NCBI GenBank assembly: GCA_013214545.1
Contig: JABSQB010000007.1
Location: 62,001-126,000 of the forward strand
Length of the DNA: 64,000 nt
Source: Henriciella sp.
GTDB lineage: Bacteria; Pseudomonadota; Alphaproteobacteria; Caulobacterales; Hyphomonadaceae
Reading direction: 5' to 3'
Below are positions 1-8,458 of this stretch, piece after piece. The notes beneath the pieces were generated by a model. The model ran no database searches, had not been told where the DNA came from, and saw nothing but the letters and a program-made list of their open reading frames with translations. The stretch's first letter is position 1. Each line of letters starts with the position of its first letter. A program made the position numbers and the translations under genes.

Positions 1-192
1 CTCCCGCCCGCGAATTTCCACCCGAACACCGCAAATCCAGCGCAGGCCAAACACGACCGTGCGGGCGAATGTGCGGATGAACCAGAGCAGTGCCCCGCGT
101 GGCAGCAATAAAGTCGGCAGCGCCAGGATGCCGAGAATTGCCATCCAGCCATACATCCACATCACAAAGAGAAGCGAACGGATTGTGTTCAC
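1..192 (-). CDS. plsC: 1-acyl-sn-glycerol-3-phosphate acyltransferase, N-terminal part (runs off the window)
   Basis: Only the first 64 codons are present, read leftward from a GTG at 190-192. The visible part starts VNTIRSLLFVMWMYGW and has a hydrophobic N-terminal segment, then an FIRTFARTVVFGLRWICGVR stretch of the kind that precedes the acyltransferase HX4D motif in PlsC-type enzymes. The catalytic motif itself lies outside the window. The GTG overlaps the TGA of ftsX as GTGA, so translation is probably coupled. Following ftsEX is a common alphaproteobacterial position for PlsC. If correct, it acylates lysophosphatidic acid to phosphatidic acid at the inner membrane. The identification rests on the N-terminus and on context. 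Confidence 0.72.
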   Translation of the reverse strand, partial: MNTIRSLLFVMWMYGWMAILGILALPTLLLPRGALLWFIRTFARTVVFGLRWICGVRVEIRGRE

Positions 193-1064
193 AACGTATC
201 CTTCAGAGAGGCGAGCACCGTCAGTCGGGCCGCAAAGCGAGCGGCGAGACCTGCCATAAGCGGCGTTACCAGCAGGATAACGATATCCCAGAAATCCAGG
301 CTGAGCCGCGGCAAAAGTTGCGCTTCGACCCCATCGGAGCCACTGCCGGTGAAGACAATCAGCGCCGTGACCATCAGCGCTGCAACCGATCCACCGAGGC
401 CCGCCTGCAGCGCCAGTATCCAGAACCGGCGCTCGAACAGACCGGCAATATACCGATCCTCCGCCCCGGAAAGATGCAGCACATCGACAATATCCCTTCG
501 TGCCAGCAGAGCGGCATGGGTGGCAAACGCAATCACCGCCACTGCGGTCGCGGATAAAAGCGCCACAATCGACAGGGCCACCAGCCTCAGCACGCCGAGC
601 GCGCCATGCACGTTTTCAGCGTAGCCGGCATTGCCCGCGACATCGCCATCAATGCTCAGATCCTCCAGCACATCTTGGATCGAAGTGCTCGGATCGCCTA
701 CGCCGGTATCGGCCTGAACCACCATCAGCATGGGAACCGGCAATCCATCCGGCATACCGCCCGGCCCAAGGCTCGGCTCCAGAAGGGCTTCCACCTCTTC
801 GCGGCTTAACACCCGGGCATCGAACACACTGGCGAGCGCGCTGACCCGGTCGGCGGCCTGTTCAGCGGTGCGGCGGTCGATGTCACGCATGACCACCGTG
901 ATGTCGCCTTCAATCTGCGCGCCCCAGGCCTCTGCGGCCTTATAGGTGCCACGCGTGGTGAGCGCGGCCAGCGCGGCAAGAAAACAGAGCGCGCCAACGA
1001 CGAAGAACAGCGCGGCTTCACGCGCGTCGCTGACGGGTAGGAGCGGGGTTTCACGCTTACTCAT
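189..1064 (-). CDS. ftsX: Cell division protein FtsX (permease-like)
   Basis: 291 residues, the usual FtsX length. A short cytoplasmic N-terminus is followed by one membrane segment (about 15-37), a periplasmic domain of about 115 residues, and three C-terminal membrane segments (about 155-185, 208-235 and 250-272). This 1+3 topology is diagnostic for FtsX. FtsX pairs with the ATPase FtsE and transmits cytoplasmic ATP hydrolysis to periplasmic amidase activators at the septum. It starts inside the end of ftsE (4-base overlap), so the pair is translated together. An EnvC-like protein, the typical FtsX partner in proteobacteria, is encoded 6 kb away in this window. Confidence 0.9.
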   Translation of the reverse strand: MSKRETPLLPVSDAREAALFFVVGALCFLAALAALTTRGTYKAAEAWGAQIEGDITVVMRDIDRRTAEQAADRVSALASVFDARVLSREEVEALLEPSLGPGGMPDGLPVPMLMVVQADTGVGDPSTSIQDVLEDLSIDGDVAGNAGYAENVHGALGVLRLVALSIVALLSATAVAVIAFATHAALLARRDIVDVLHLSGAEDRYIAGLFERRFWILALQAGLGGSVAALMVTALIVFTGSGSDGVEAQLLPRLSLDFWDIVILLVTPLMAGLAARFAARLTVLASLKDTL

Positions 1065-1777
1065 CCGGCGCCTCCAAACTCTGCGTCACGCACCAGAAAG
1101 CCATTGCTGAGGCGGAGCACCGGCGCATCAAACTCGCGAATCAGTTCCAGATCATGCGTCGCGATCAGGATGGTTGTACCGACGCGTTTATTCAGCTCTG
1201 CAAACAGGCGCAGGATTTTCTGGCCCATTTCAGGATCGACATTGCCGGTCGGCTCATCCGCAATCAGCAGGTCTGGCTTGTTGATCAATGCTCGCGCGAT
1301 TGCCACGCGTTGCTGCTCCCCGCCCGACAAGGACGGGGTCGGCGTGTCGACGCGCTCGCCTAGCCCGACCCAGCGCAGCAGGTCGATGACCTCGTTTTGA
1401 TAGGTGTCCTGTTTCTGTCCGGAAACGCGCAAAGGCAGCGCCACATTCTCGAACGCAGTCAGATGATCGAGCAAGCGAAACTCTTGAAAAACAACGCCAA
1501 TTCTGCGGCGCAGTGCGGCCAGCTGCTTGCGTTTCAGATCATAGGTCTGGCGACCGAAAAGTCGGATGCCGCCGCGGGTTGGCGCATGGGCCAGATACAT
1601 CAGTTTCAGCAGCGAAGATTTGCCTGCGCCAGACGGACCGGTGAGGAATGTGAAGCTGCCCTGCTTCAGGACCAGATCGATCTCGCTCAGCACTTCCCCG
1701 GTGCGCTCATAGGTCAGGCTGACCCCGTCCAGGCGCACGGCAGGTTCATCGCTCAAATCTGGCCGAATTCGCGACAT
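1061..1777 (-). CDS. ftsE: Cell division ATP-binding protein FtsE
   Basis: 238-residue ABC ATPase. Walker A GPSGAGKS is at 47-54, the Q-loop at about 98 (VFQEF), the signature LSGGEQQR at 150-157 and Walker B LLIADEP at 170-176. These motifs and the adjacent ftsX give the assignment. FtsE sits on the cytoplasmic face of the membrane and drives FtsX during septal wall splitting. It is the first gene of ftsE-ftsX-plsC and is transcribed divergently from the zinc-ribbon gene at 1846. The 68-base gap contains an imperfect palindrome (about 1794-1829) that could serve both promoters. Confidence 0.93.
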   Translation of the reverse strand: MSRIRPDLSDEPAVRLDGVSLTYERTGEVLSEIDLVLKQGSFTFLTGPSGAGKSSLLKLMYLAHAPTRGGIRLFGRQTYDLKRKQLAALRRRIGVVFQEFRLLDHLTAFENVALPLRVSGQKQDTYQNEVIDLLRWVGLGERVDTPTPSLSGGEQQRVAIARALINKPDLLIADEPTGNVDPEMGQKILRLFAELNKRVGTTILIATHDLELIREFDAPVLRLSNGFLVRDAEFGGAG

Positions 1778-1845
1778 GTAAATCCTTCAGCAATAGGAAG
1801 TCGGGCATATCGACTATTCCTAAAAATTGAGCGAATGTCCAAGCC

Positions 1846-2511
1846 ATGATCCTCACGTGTCCAGAATGCGAGACTCAGTACTTCGCCGATGATGATACAA
1901 TCGGTGAAAGCGGGCGCACCGTGAAGTGCGCCACCTGCGGGCATTCCTGGTTTGTCGGGCCGGAAGGGGCGAAGCAAGGCGAGGCCGCGCTTGGCGCGCA
2001 TGAAACCTATCGCCTGAAAGTGCGCGAACGGCGCCGCCGCAAGAGCCGCAATGCCGCCTTCAGCGCCTGGACGGCGACTGCGGCCGCGGCCTTGGTCATT
2101 TTGACAGGCCTGCTTCTGTTCCGCGGCGAAGTGGTCAAGCGCTGGCCCGAATCGGCCAGTACCTATGCGATGATTGGCATGCCGGTGAACCGGTTCGGCC
2201 TGGAATTTCTGGAAACCGAAGCAGAGCGCTTCTTTGATGGCACGACGCCCATCCTGGAAGTCCGCGGTGCGGTACGCAACACGGCTGGCCGCACGGTCAC
2301 CGCCCCGATTGTCCGGGTGCTATTACTCGATGATCAGGGCCAGCGGGTCGCCGAAGCCCTGGCCCCGATATCCCCATCTTCCATCCCGGAAGATGCCACC
2401 GCGATCTTCACCGCGCGGGTGGAAAATCCGCCATTTGAATCGTTTGAACTTGAACTCGGCTTCGTTCCAGCCGATACCGCGCTCGCAGAGACCGGATCCC
2501 AGACACCATGA
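1846..2511 (+). CDS. MJ0042-type zinc-ribbon, DUF3426-like membrane protein
   Basis: 221 residues. The N-terminus is a two-knuckle zinc ribbon, CPEC at 5-8 and CATC at 28-31, of the type annotated as finger-like or MJ0042 domain. A basic stretch ERRRRKSR (about 61-68) precedes one membrane segment (about 73-93). A C-terminal beta-rich domain follows, matching the usual DUF3426 arrangement. The expected topology is zinc ribbon in the cytoplasm and C-terminal domain in the periplasm. The function of the family is unknown. It is often found near ftsE in Alphaproteobacteria. Its stop overlaps the next start as ATGA, so it is coupled to the phosphoribosyltransferase. Confidence 0.8.
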   Translation: MILTCPECETQYFADDDTIGESGRTVKCATCGHSWFVGPEGAKQGEAALGAHETYRLKVRERRRRKSRNAAFSAWTATAAAALVILTGLLLFRGEVVKRWPESASTYAMIGMPVNRFGLEFLETEAERFFDGTTPILEVRGAVRNTAGRTVTAPIVRVLLLDDQGQRVAEALAPISPSSIPEDATAIFTARVENPPFESFELELGFVPADTALAETGSQTP

Positions 2512-3035
2512 GCCTCCCAGACATCGACATCGTTCTATCTGAGTCAGACCTGATGGCCCGGATTGACGATCTGGCGGCGCGCCTGGCACCCCGGCTGACC
2601 GGGGAATGGTCCGCCATCAACATTCTGATCGGCGCGACGCCGTTCACCAGCGACCTGATGAAGGCGCTGGCGCGGCTTGATATTCACCCGGTGCTGGATG
2701 CGCTGTGGCTGGAAAGCTATCGCGACGCGCGCGAAAGCACAGGCCGTGTCGTCGTCCGCGCGGATATTGCCCGGCAGGTAAAAGGGCGCGGCGTGTTGAT
2801 CATTGATGACGTGTTCGACACGGGCCGAACGCTCGCCTTTGCCCGCAAACACTTGCTGGCCAAGGGCGCGCGTGAAGTCATTACCTGCGCCCTGGCGCGC
2901 AAACCCTGGGCCCCTGAAGGCGAGGAGAATGTCGACTTCCACGCCTTTGACGCGCCGCCGCGCTATCTGGTGGGATATGGCATGGACGATGCGGGCCTGT
3001 ATCGCGGCCTGCCTTATATCGGCGCGCTCGACTAA
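2508..3035 (+). CDS. hpt: Phosphoribosyltransferase, hypoxanthine phosphoribosyltransferase type
   Basis: 175 residues, close to bacterial Hpt length. The PRPP-binding signature VLIIDDVFDTGRT is at 96-108, in a type I PRTase fold. Hpt converts hypoxanthine or guanine plus PRPP to IMP or GMP in purine salvage. The signature is clear but the substrate is inferred: xanthine-guanine or other purine PRTases share it. It is coupled to the upstream DUF3426 gene by a 4-base overlap and is convergent with the hydrolase gene, which overlaps its last four bases. Confidence 0.75.
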   Translation: MSLPDIDIVLSESDLMARIDDLAARLAPRLTGEWSAINILIGATPFTSDLMKALARLDIHPVLDALWLESYRDARESTGRVVVRADIARQVKGRGVLIIDDVFDTGRTLAFARKHLLAKGAREVITCALARKPWAPEGEENVDFHAFDAPPRYLVGYGMDDAGLYRGLPYIGALD

Positions 3036-3805
3036 GCGAGTTTCTGGTCCAACCATTCCAGGATATCGGCGCTGACCTGTTCGGTGCCTGGTTCATCGAC
3101 GATCCAGTGGGCGTGGTTGCTATATTCGAAGTAGTCGCCGGGCGTGCTGGCCTTGGCATATTTCGCACCGATCTTGCGGACCGATTTGATCACCGTGGCG
3201 CGATCCTTCTTCGCCCCAATGGTTAGAGTTGGGATGGAAATCTGCGCCTCATCGATATCAGGCGGGTTCAGCAAATCATCATAGACGCGGCCGCTATCAA
3301 ACAGCGCATCAGCATAAATCTCTTCGTGTCGGGCTTTATCCACCGCATTCAGAACACCGTAGCTGAAGCCTTTAGGTCCCACTTTGAAGACACCGCCCGG
3401 AATGTTCTTGCGCCCGACTTTAACGATGTTCCAGAAGGTTCTGAGCGCCCGTAAATCGGTAACAGAACATCCCTTTGGTGCAGCTGGCGTCAGGAATATC
3501 GCACCGCGTACTACGCTGCGCGCTGCCAGGGACTGAGCGATGATACCGCCCATCGAATGGCCAATGACCACCGGCTTTTCACCGTCACGTTCAGCGATCT
3601 CATTGGCGGTCTTGGTCGCTGCGTCGAAATAGTCGGGCAAGGTCAGGTCAGCCAGCGCAGCCGGCGGGTTGTCCTTGGTTCGAAGCTCCGGATAGAGCGT
3701 CGTTGCCTCGCATGTCCAGCCGGCCATCGCGAAATCACGCTTCATGCGATCCCAGACATCGCCGCCGCACCCAACGCCGTGAATCATTAGCAGCGTCTTG
3801 CTCAT
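3032..3805 (-). CDS. Alpha/beta hydrolase
   Basis: 257 residues with a canonical nucleophile elbow GHSMGG (Ser84) and an early oxyanion-type MIHGVGCGG (7-15). A candidate catalytic His lies in YSNHAHWI near the C-terminus. No signal peptide is visible, so it is probably cytoplasmic. The start has a good ribosome-binding site (GGGAGGG about nine bases upstream). Substrate unknown; the fold covers esterases, lipases and related enzymes. It stands alone on the minus strand, convergent with the hpt gene. Confidence 0.8.
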   Translation of the reverse strand: MSKTLLMIHGVGCGGDVWDRMKRDFAMAGWTCEATTLYPELRTKDNPPAALADLTLPDYFDAATKTANEIAERDGEKPVVIGHSMGGIIAQSLAARSVVRGAIFLTPAAPKGCSVTDLRALRTFWNIVKVGRKNIPGGVFKVGPKGFSYGVLNAVDKARHEEIYADALFDSGRVYDDLLNPPDIDEAQISIPTLTIGAKKDRATVIKSVRKIGAKYAKASTPGDYFEYSNHAHWIVDEPGTEQVSADILEWLDQKLA

Positions 3806-3874
3806 CAGAGCGGCCCTCCCGTTTTGGCTCAGGACACCATAGGCAAATATACACGAATTACAAAAGGGTGGGGT

Positions 3875-4375
3875 TTAAGACGCGTCGACCGGCTCGCTCC
3901 AGCGCTGGAAACGCGTCGCAACCTCTTCATAGACCGGGCGTTTGAACGGTACGATCAGGCCAGGGATCTCATCCAGCTTGGCCCAGCGCCAGGCATCGAA
4001 TTCCGGCTTATGCTTGTCGAGGCGAACATCACTGTCGGAACCTTTGAACCGCAGCGCGTACCATTTCTGGCGCTGTCCCAGATATGGTCCGCCCATGCGC
4101 CGTAGAAGGTCTGGCGGGAAGTCGTAATAGAGCCAATCCTCGGTTTCTTCGAGAATATCGACAAGCTTTGCTGCAACGCCGATCTCTTCATCCATTTCAC
4201 GCAAGGCCGCTTCAACTGGTTCTTCGCCTTCATCGACCCCGCCTTGCGGCATCTGCCACTGGAAGGCGCCGCGGCCATTGACCCGGCGACCAACAAAGAC
4301 ATGCCCCGCCTTGGAAAACAAAGCGAGGCCGACATTGGCGCGGTAATGCGCTGGGTCGCGTTTCTTAGAACTCAC
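3875..4375 (-). CDS. rppH: RNA pyrophosphohydrolase RppH (Nudix hydrolase)
   Basis: 166 residues from the GTG at 4373-4375, chosen because it overlaps the TGA of the upstream deacetylase gene as GTGA and gives the normal RppH length. A longer frame to 4498 would run 120 bases into that gene. The Nudix box runs from about 45 to 67 (GGVDEGEEPV, then REMDEEIGV). The flanking FQWQMPQGG and EDWLYYDFPP are typical of RppH. The enzyme removes pyrophosphate from 5'-triphosphorylated transcripts and so starts mRNA decay. It closes the envC-ctpA-deacetylase-rppH array. Confidence 0.9.
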   Translation of the reverse strand: MSSKKRDPAHYRANVGLALFSKAGHVFVGRRVNGRGAFQWQMPQGGVDEGEEPVEAALREMDEEIGVAAKLVDILEETEDWLYYDFPPDLLRRMGGPYLGQRQKWYALRFKGSDSDVRLDKHKPEFDAWRWAKLDEIPGLIVPFKRPVYEEVATRFQRWSEPVDAS

Positions 4376-5646
4376 CCCTGAGGGTCTAGACGAGCTTGCT
4401 GAGTCTGGCCAGCGCTTTGCCCAGAACTGAGGGAGCGTTTGGCATAGTAAGAGGCGGGCGCGAGCGCGATGCCTTTTTCTTCGAGTGTCGGGATCCACTC
4501 TTTCAACAAATCGATCGAAACCGGGAATGGCATACTTGTGCCAAGCGCTGCGCCGCGTTCACGCGCGGTCGTTTCAAGCACCAGAAGCTGTTGCGAAATC
4601 TCGTCGGCGGATGGTCGCGCATCGACCCAGGAGGTCGCCTTACCAAAGGCGAGACCAGCATCGCGGGCGCTGGATTCAAACTCGGAGCGGATCAGGCTGC
4701 CATCTTCGAAGAAAGCAAGACCTTTTGCGCTCAGTTCGGCAACAATCGGATCGACCGCGTCTTGTTCAGTCGCAAACTTGGCGCCCTGATAATTCATAAC
4801 CCCAACATAGCCGGGCGCGCGGGCCAGCAGCTTGCCGAGGCGTTGGCGGTTGGTATCGGCGGAAACGCTGACCTGCATGACCTGCGCATGCGGGCGCTGG
4901 CGGCCATAATCATAAGGCTCCATCGGCAGTTCGATCAGAACCTCATGCCCCGCCCGGCGAGCCCGGCGCACCCAGGTAGACAGATTGTCAGAGGTTGGCG
5001 CAAATGACAGCGTGACTTCTGGCGGCAGCTCATCAATCGCGGCGCGTGTGCGGGTGGCGTTCGTGCCAAGCCCGCTGACGATCAGCGAAACTGTTGGTTT
5101 GCCGTCCGGATTTGAAAACGCGCGGGCATTGCGCGCAAGCGGAGAATCATCGGCGATATCGGCGCCGACTTGAACCATCTTGGAGTTGAAGTCTGCAGGA
5201 GACGGCGTCTCTTCGGCGGCCCCAATATCTGTGATCTGACTGTAGGTTTGGCCCGGCAGTACCGTTCTGCCATTGATGCGAATGCCTTTGGGCTGCTCGC
5301 TTGCAGAGGTTGAGGCGGAGACGGATCTGCGCACCGCGCCATTATATTCAACGCCGAGATCCGGTTCATTGCCGGTCGGACGGGCGTCATTTGGCGTTGT
5401 CTCTGCTTGGGCGAAACCGATGGCTTCTTCATAGCCCGGCAGGCGTGGATTGAGCTGCGGGGCATCGGACGGAGATTCATCAAACAAAGCCACACGCACG
5501 GTCGGTCCGGCGGAATCCGCATCGCCCATAACATGCATAGCTGTCGCGCCTGATCCGAGCAGGAAGGTCAGAGTAAAAGCCCCAAGTGCCGAATGCACCA
5601 GGCCACTACGGAATGGCGATGGATCGCGCGCGATGCGAGATGACAT
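4372..5646 (-). CDS. Divergent polysaccharide deacetylase family protein (YibQ-like)
   Basis: 424 residues starting at the ATG at 5644-5646, which is preceded by AGGAG at good spacing; an in-frame GTG six codons upstream lacks this. One membrane or signal segment lies at about 14-36 and a low-complexity linker follows to about 170. The C-terminal domain (about 175-400) matches the divergent polysaccharide deacetylase (DUF610) family: PTVSLIVSGLG, LPPEVTLSFAP and EVLIELPMEP. These proteins are exported to the periplasm and are usually encoded next to envC and ctpA. Their substrate is not established. The gene is coupled to rppH. Confidence 0.85.
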   Translation of the reverse strand: MSSRIARDPSPFRSGLVHSALGAFTLTFLLGSGATAMHVMGDADSAGPTVRVALFDESPSDAPQLNPRLPGYEEAIGFAQAETTPNDARPTGNEPDLGVEYNGAVRRSVSASTSASEQPKGIRINGRTVLPGQTYSQITDIGAAEETPSPADFNSKMVQVGADIADDSPLARNARAFSNPDGKPTVSLIVSGLGTNATRTRAAIDELPPEVTLSFAPTSDNLSTWVRRARRAGHEVLIELPMEPYDYGRQRPHAQVMQVSVSADTNRQRLGKLLARAPGYVGVMNYQGAKFATEQDAVDPIVAELSAKGLAFFEDGSLIRSEFESSARDAGLAFGKATSWVDARPSADEISQQLLVLETTARERGAALGTSMPFPVSIDLLKEWIPTLEEKGIALAPASYYAKRSLSSGQSAGQTQQARLDPQG

Positions 5647-5815
5647 TGAGGCTCCTGAGAACACTTTAAACCCGAGCGCCCAGTTTGCCTTTCGAATGGT
5701 TAAGAAGAGGCAAACCCGAATTAACCTTTCGGGTGATTTGCAGCCTTTTACGAGGCAAATTGCATAACAATTTGGTTAGGCGCTACCTGTAATTGAATAA
5801 GGCGATCGCGCAGGA
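5647..5815. promoter_or_regulatory. Spacer and probable promoter region of the deacetylase-rppH pair
   Basis: 169 bases separate the ctpA stop from the deacetylase start; both genes are on the minus strand. The region is more AT-rich than its neighbours. It contains GGTTAAG (about 5698-5704) and TTAACC (about 5721-5726), which resemble CtrA half-sites but lack the full TTAA-N7-TTAA arrangement. No T-tailed hairpin was found after ctpA. A promoter here is inference. Confidence 0.3.
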
Positions 5816-7144
5816 TTAACCCGCGCGTGTATCGGTGCTTGCCAGAACGCCGCCTGCTTTAAGAAATTCGATGGCTTTTTCCAGCTGATAGTCCTCGCCT
5901 TCATAGGCTTCAGGCGGCATATCATCCGGAACATGCGGCAGATTACGCGCAGTGCCATCTTCATTGTCGAGTGCGTTTGGCAGATCGGCTTCGGAATAGC
6001 GGCGGATCTTGGCGAGATCCTCTTCACTGATGCGGCGATTGGAGACCTCGATGTCCGGGACAATACCGGTCGCCTGGATCGAGCGGCCAGCCGGCGTGTA
6101 GTAGCGGGCGGTGGTGAGGCGGATCGCGCCGCGCTCTGCGCCCAGCGGCATGACTGTCTGGACCGAGCCTTTGCCGAAGCTGGTCATGCCGAGCACCGTC
6201 GCTCGGTCGCGGTCCTGTAGGGCACCTGCAACAATTTCAGAGGCTGAGGCAGAGCCATTATTGATCAGCACAACGATGGGCACGCCTTTGAACACTTCAC
6301 CGCGTTCGGCATTCGAGCGCATGACGTCACCAGGGCGACGGCCAATGGTCGACACCACTTCACCGCCCGACAGGAACTGGTCACTGACTGACACAGCCTC
6401 ATCCAGCAGACCGCCGCCATTATTGCGCAGATCCAGGATGATGCCTTTTGGATTGCGGCCAATATCTTCGCGAATATCCTCGAAGGCTTCGATCAGCTTG
6501 GTCGTGGTCTTCTTATTGTTGAACGTCGCGATCCGGATATAGGCGATGTCATCGCCCTGGTTCGTGTATTCAACATATTTCGGTTCGATGATTTCGCGGA
6601 TCAGCGTGACGTCAAACGGATCCTGACCTTCGCGATAAACCGTCACTGAGAGTTCAGTTCCCGGCTCGCCGCGCATATCAGCCACCGCATCATCCAGGCT
6701 GAGGCCTACAATCGCTTTGGAGTTTATGTGCGTCAGCAGATCGCCAGGCTCCAGACCGGCACGGCTGGCCGGCGTATCATCCATCGGCGTGACGACTTTG
6801 ACGAAACCGTCTTCCATCGTCACTTCAATGCCAAGACCGCCATACTCGCCTGTGGTTGTGACCTGAAGGGCTTCAAACTCGTCCGGAGACATATAGCCGG
6901 AATGCGGGTCGAGTGAGCCAAGCATGCCATCGATTGCAGCTTCCAGGGCGGCCACTTCATCGATCTCTTCAACATAGTCGGCTTTGGCGCGCGCCATGAC
7001 TTCGGTGAACAGAGAAAGCTGCTCAAACGCAGCCTCATAGCGCGGCGAGGTATATTCCGAATCCGGCCAAGCGACAGCTGACACTCCTACGGCAGTGGCC
7101 CCTAATACGACCCCTAACGCGGCTCCAGTCAGCATGGCTCTCAT
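5816..7144 (-). CDS. ctpA: Carboxyl-terminal processing peptidase (S41 family)
   Basis: 442 residues from the ATG at 7142-7144, which has GGAG eight bases upstream; the longer frame would begin inside the neighbouring gene. An N-terminal signal or anchor (about 3-26) directs it to the periplasm. A PDZ domain covers about 102-170. The S41 catalytic domain follows, with serine in GSASASE (Ser300) and lysine in FGKGS (Lys325), 25 residues apart as in other CTPs. Such enzymes trim C-termini of periplasmic proteins and regulate wall hydrolases. It starts 23 bases after the EnvC-like gene. Confidence 0.92.
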   Translation of the reverse strand: MRAMLTGAALGVVLGATAVGVSAVAWPDSEYTSPRYEAAFEQLSLFTEVMARAKADYVEEIDEVAALEAAIDGMLGSLDPHSGYMSPDEFEALQVTTTGEYGGLGIEVTMEDGFVKVVTPMDDTPASRAGLEPGDLLTHINSKAIVGLSLDDAVADMRGEPGTELSVTVYREGQDPFDVTLIREIIEPKYVEYTNQGDDIAYIRIATFNNKKTTTKLIEAFEDIREDIGRNPKGIILDLRNNGGGLLDEAVSVSDQFLSGGEVVSTIGRRPGDVMRSNAERGEVFKGVPIVVLINNGSASASEIVAGALQDRDRATVLGMTSFGKGSVQTVMPLGAERGAIRLTTARYYTPAGRSIQATGIVPDIEVSNRRISEEDLAKIRRYSEADLPNALDNEDGTARNLPHVPDDMPPEAYEGEDYQLEKAIEFLKAGGVLASTDTRAG

Positions 7145-7167
7145 TGGCGTTTCTCCTGCATGCGGCG

Positions 7168-8379
7168 CTAACCGCGTTTCATCCATTTGGCCGGGTTCAT
7201 CGGCTTGCCTGATCTTCGGACCTCCAAATAGAGTTCCGGTTCAGAATTCGCCCGGTCGGCCATCTTCGCGACGGGCTCGCCCTGTTTCACCGATTGGCCA
7301 ACAGCGACATAGCTCGACGACATTCCAGACAACAGTACATGGTAACCATCGCTTGTCGAGAGGATCAGCAGCTGTCCGTAGCTGCGAAACGGGCCCGAAA
7401 ACTCGACCGTGCCATCCACTGGCGCGGCAACCTGCGCGCCGCTGCGCGTCAGATAGGCGATCCCTTCAGACGTGCTGCCGCCCGGCATCTTGTCTCCCCA
7501 GGCCCGTACCATACGGCCAGCAGCGGGAGCCGCCAGGACCCCGAGAGGCTGAGACACAGTTGGCCGCGGCAAGCTGGCCCGCTGGCTCGGTGTAGCGCGC
7601 GGTGTTTCAGCAAAGGTCAGGCGCGGCTTGAGCCGCGGCGCGCTCGGCGCAATCGCTTCCAGAGCGGCAATCAGCTCGCGCACAGAGTTTGCTTTTTCTC
7701 CAAGCGATTCAGCGCGCAAGCGGAGTTTTTCGGCATCCGCCGTGACGTCCTCAAAAGCCGATCGCTTGGCCGCGGTGAGCTGCGTAATCTCTTCGCGCTT
7801 CAAGGATAGCGCAGCTTCAGCCGCAGCAAGCGACTTCTGCTCGCGCAAGACCTGACGTTCCAAACGGCGCAGGCCTGTAATCTCCTCGCCGAGCGCGGTG
7901 GTTCGGGCGCGCACTTGCGGCGCCACTTCGCCCATCAGGATGGCAGCGCGAATGGCCTGGTTCGCATCCTGAGGCTGGGTCAGCAGCGCAGGCGGGCGGT
8001 GTCTGCCGGAAAAGGCCAGCGATGCCATCAAATCTTCGAGAGCCGATTCCCCGTCAACCAGTTCGGTCCGCGCCGAGCCGAGTCGGGTTCTGAGCGAAAC
8101 GAGTTTCAGTTCGGCCGACGTCGCCTGCTCCTCGCGGCGCTGGCTCTCCATCGCAGCCGAAATCAGATCGCGTTCCAGACCTTCCAGATCATCCGCAACG
8201 ACGCTGCCGGCCTGCTCAAGTGCAGCGAGCTGTGTCAGGGCATCCTGGCGTTCAGCTTCCAACGCCTCCAGTTCGGCGCGCGAGACATCGCCTTCGCCGA
8301 GCGCAGGCACACCCGCAAAGCCAATAACGGCCACGCAGGCGGCCAATCGGCCAAGAGACGAAGGCTTTGCGATTCTCAT
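7168..8379 (-). CDS. envC: EnvC-like murein hydrolase activator (degenerate LytM/M23 protein)
   Basis: About 403 residues from the ATG at 8377-8379; an in-frame TTG two codons upstream is less likely. A signal peptide ends near residue 25. Long coiled coil regions cover about 30-260 and a LytM/M23-type domain covers about 295-400. Where active M23 peptidases have HxxxD and HxH zinc ligands, this domain reads YGQLLILSTSDGYHVLL, so zinc binding is apparently lost. This is the state of E. coli EnvC, which activates amidases and is controlled by FtsEX. It is first in a run with ctpA, the deacetylase and rppH. Confidence 0.85.
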   Translation of the reverse strand: MRIAKPSSLGRLAACVAVIGFAGVPALGEGDVSRAELEALEAERQDALTQLAALEQAGSVVADDLEGLERDLISAAMESQRREEQATSAELKLVSLRTRLGSARTELVDGESALEDLMASLAFSGRHRPPALLTQPQDANQAIRAAILMGEVAPQVRARTTALGEEITGLRRLERQVLREQKSLAAAEAALSLKREEITQLTAAKRSAFEDVTADAEKLRLRAESLGEKANSVRELIAALEAIAPSAPRLKPRLTFAETPRATPSQRASLPRPTVSQPLGVLAAPAAGRMVRAWGDKMPGGSTSEGIAYLTRSGAQVAAPVDGTVEFSGPFRSYGQLLILSTSDGYHVLLSGMSSSYVAVGQSVKQGEPVAKMADRANSEPELYLEVRRSGKPMNPAKWMKRG

Positions 8380-8403
8380 AGTCAAATTATGCCACGGCCA
8401 GAG

Positions 8404-8433
8404 TGATCAGGACATTAACGGGACCTGATCACC
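8404..8433. repeat. Perfect 9-bp inverted repeat between envC and the lyase gene
   Basis: GTGATCAGG (8404-8412) and CCTGATCAC (8425-8433) form a perfect stem around a 12-base loop. It lies just downstream of the lyase stop (minus strand) and 25 bases upstream of the envC start. There is no T tract on either side, so it could be an operator for envC or a factor-dependent 3' end of the lyase transcript. Confidence 0.5.
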
Positions 8434-8458
8434 TCAAATCGTCATCAATATGGCAATG

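Noticed and set aside
4376-4498. 41-codon N-terminal extension of RppH
   Set aside because: It lies inside the deacetylase gene, is arginine-rich, and the GTG at 4373-4375 gives the normal length and stop-start overlap.
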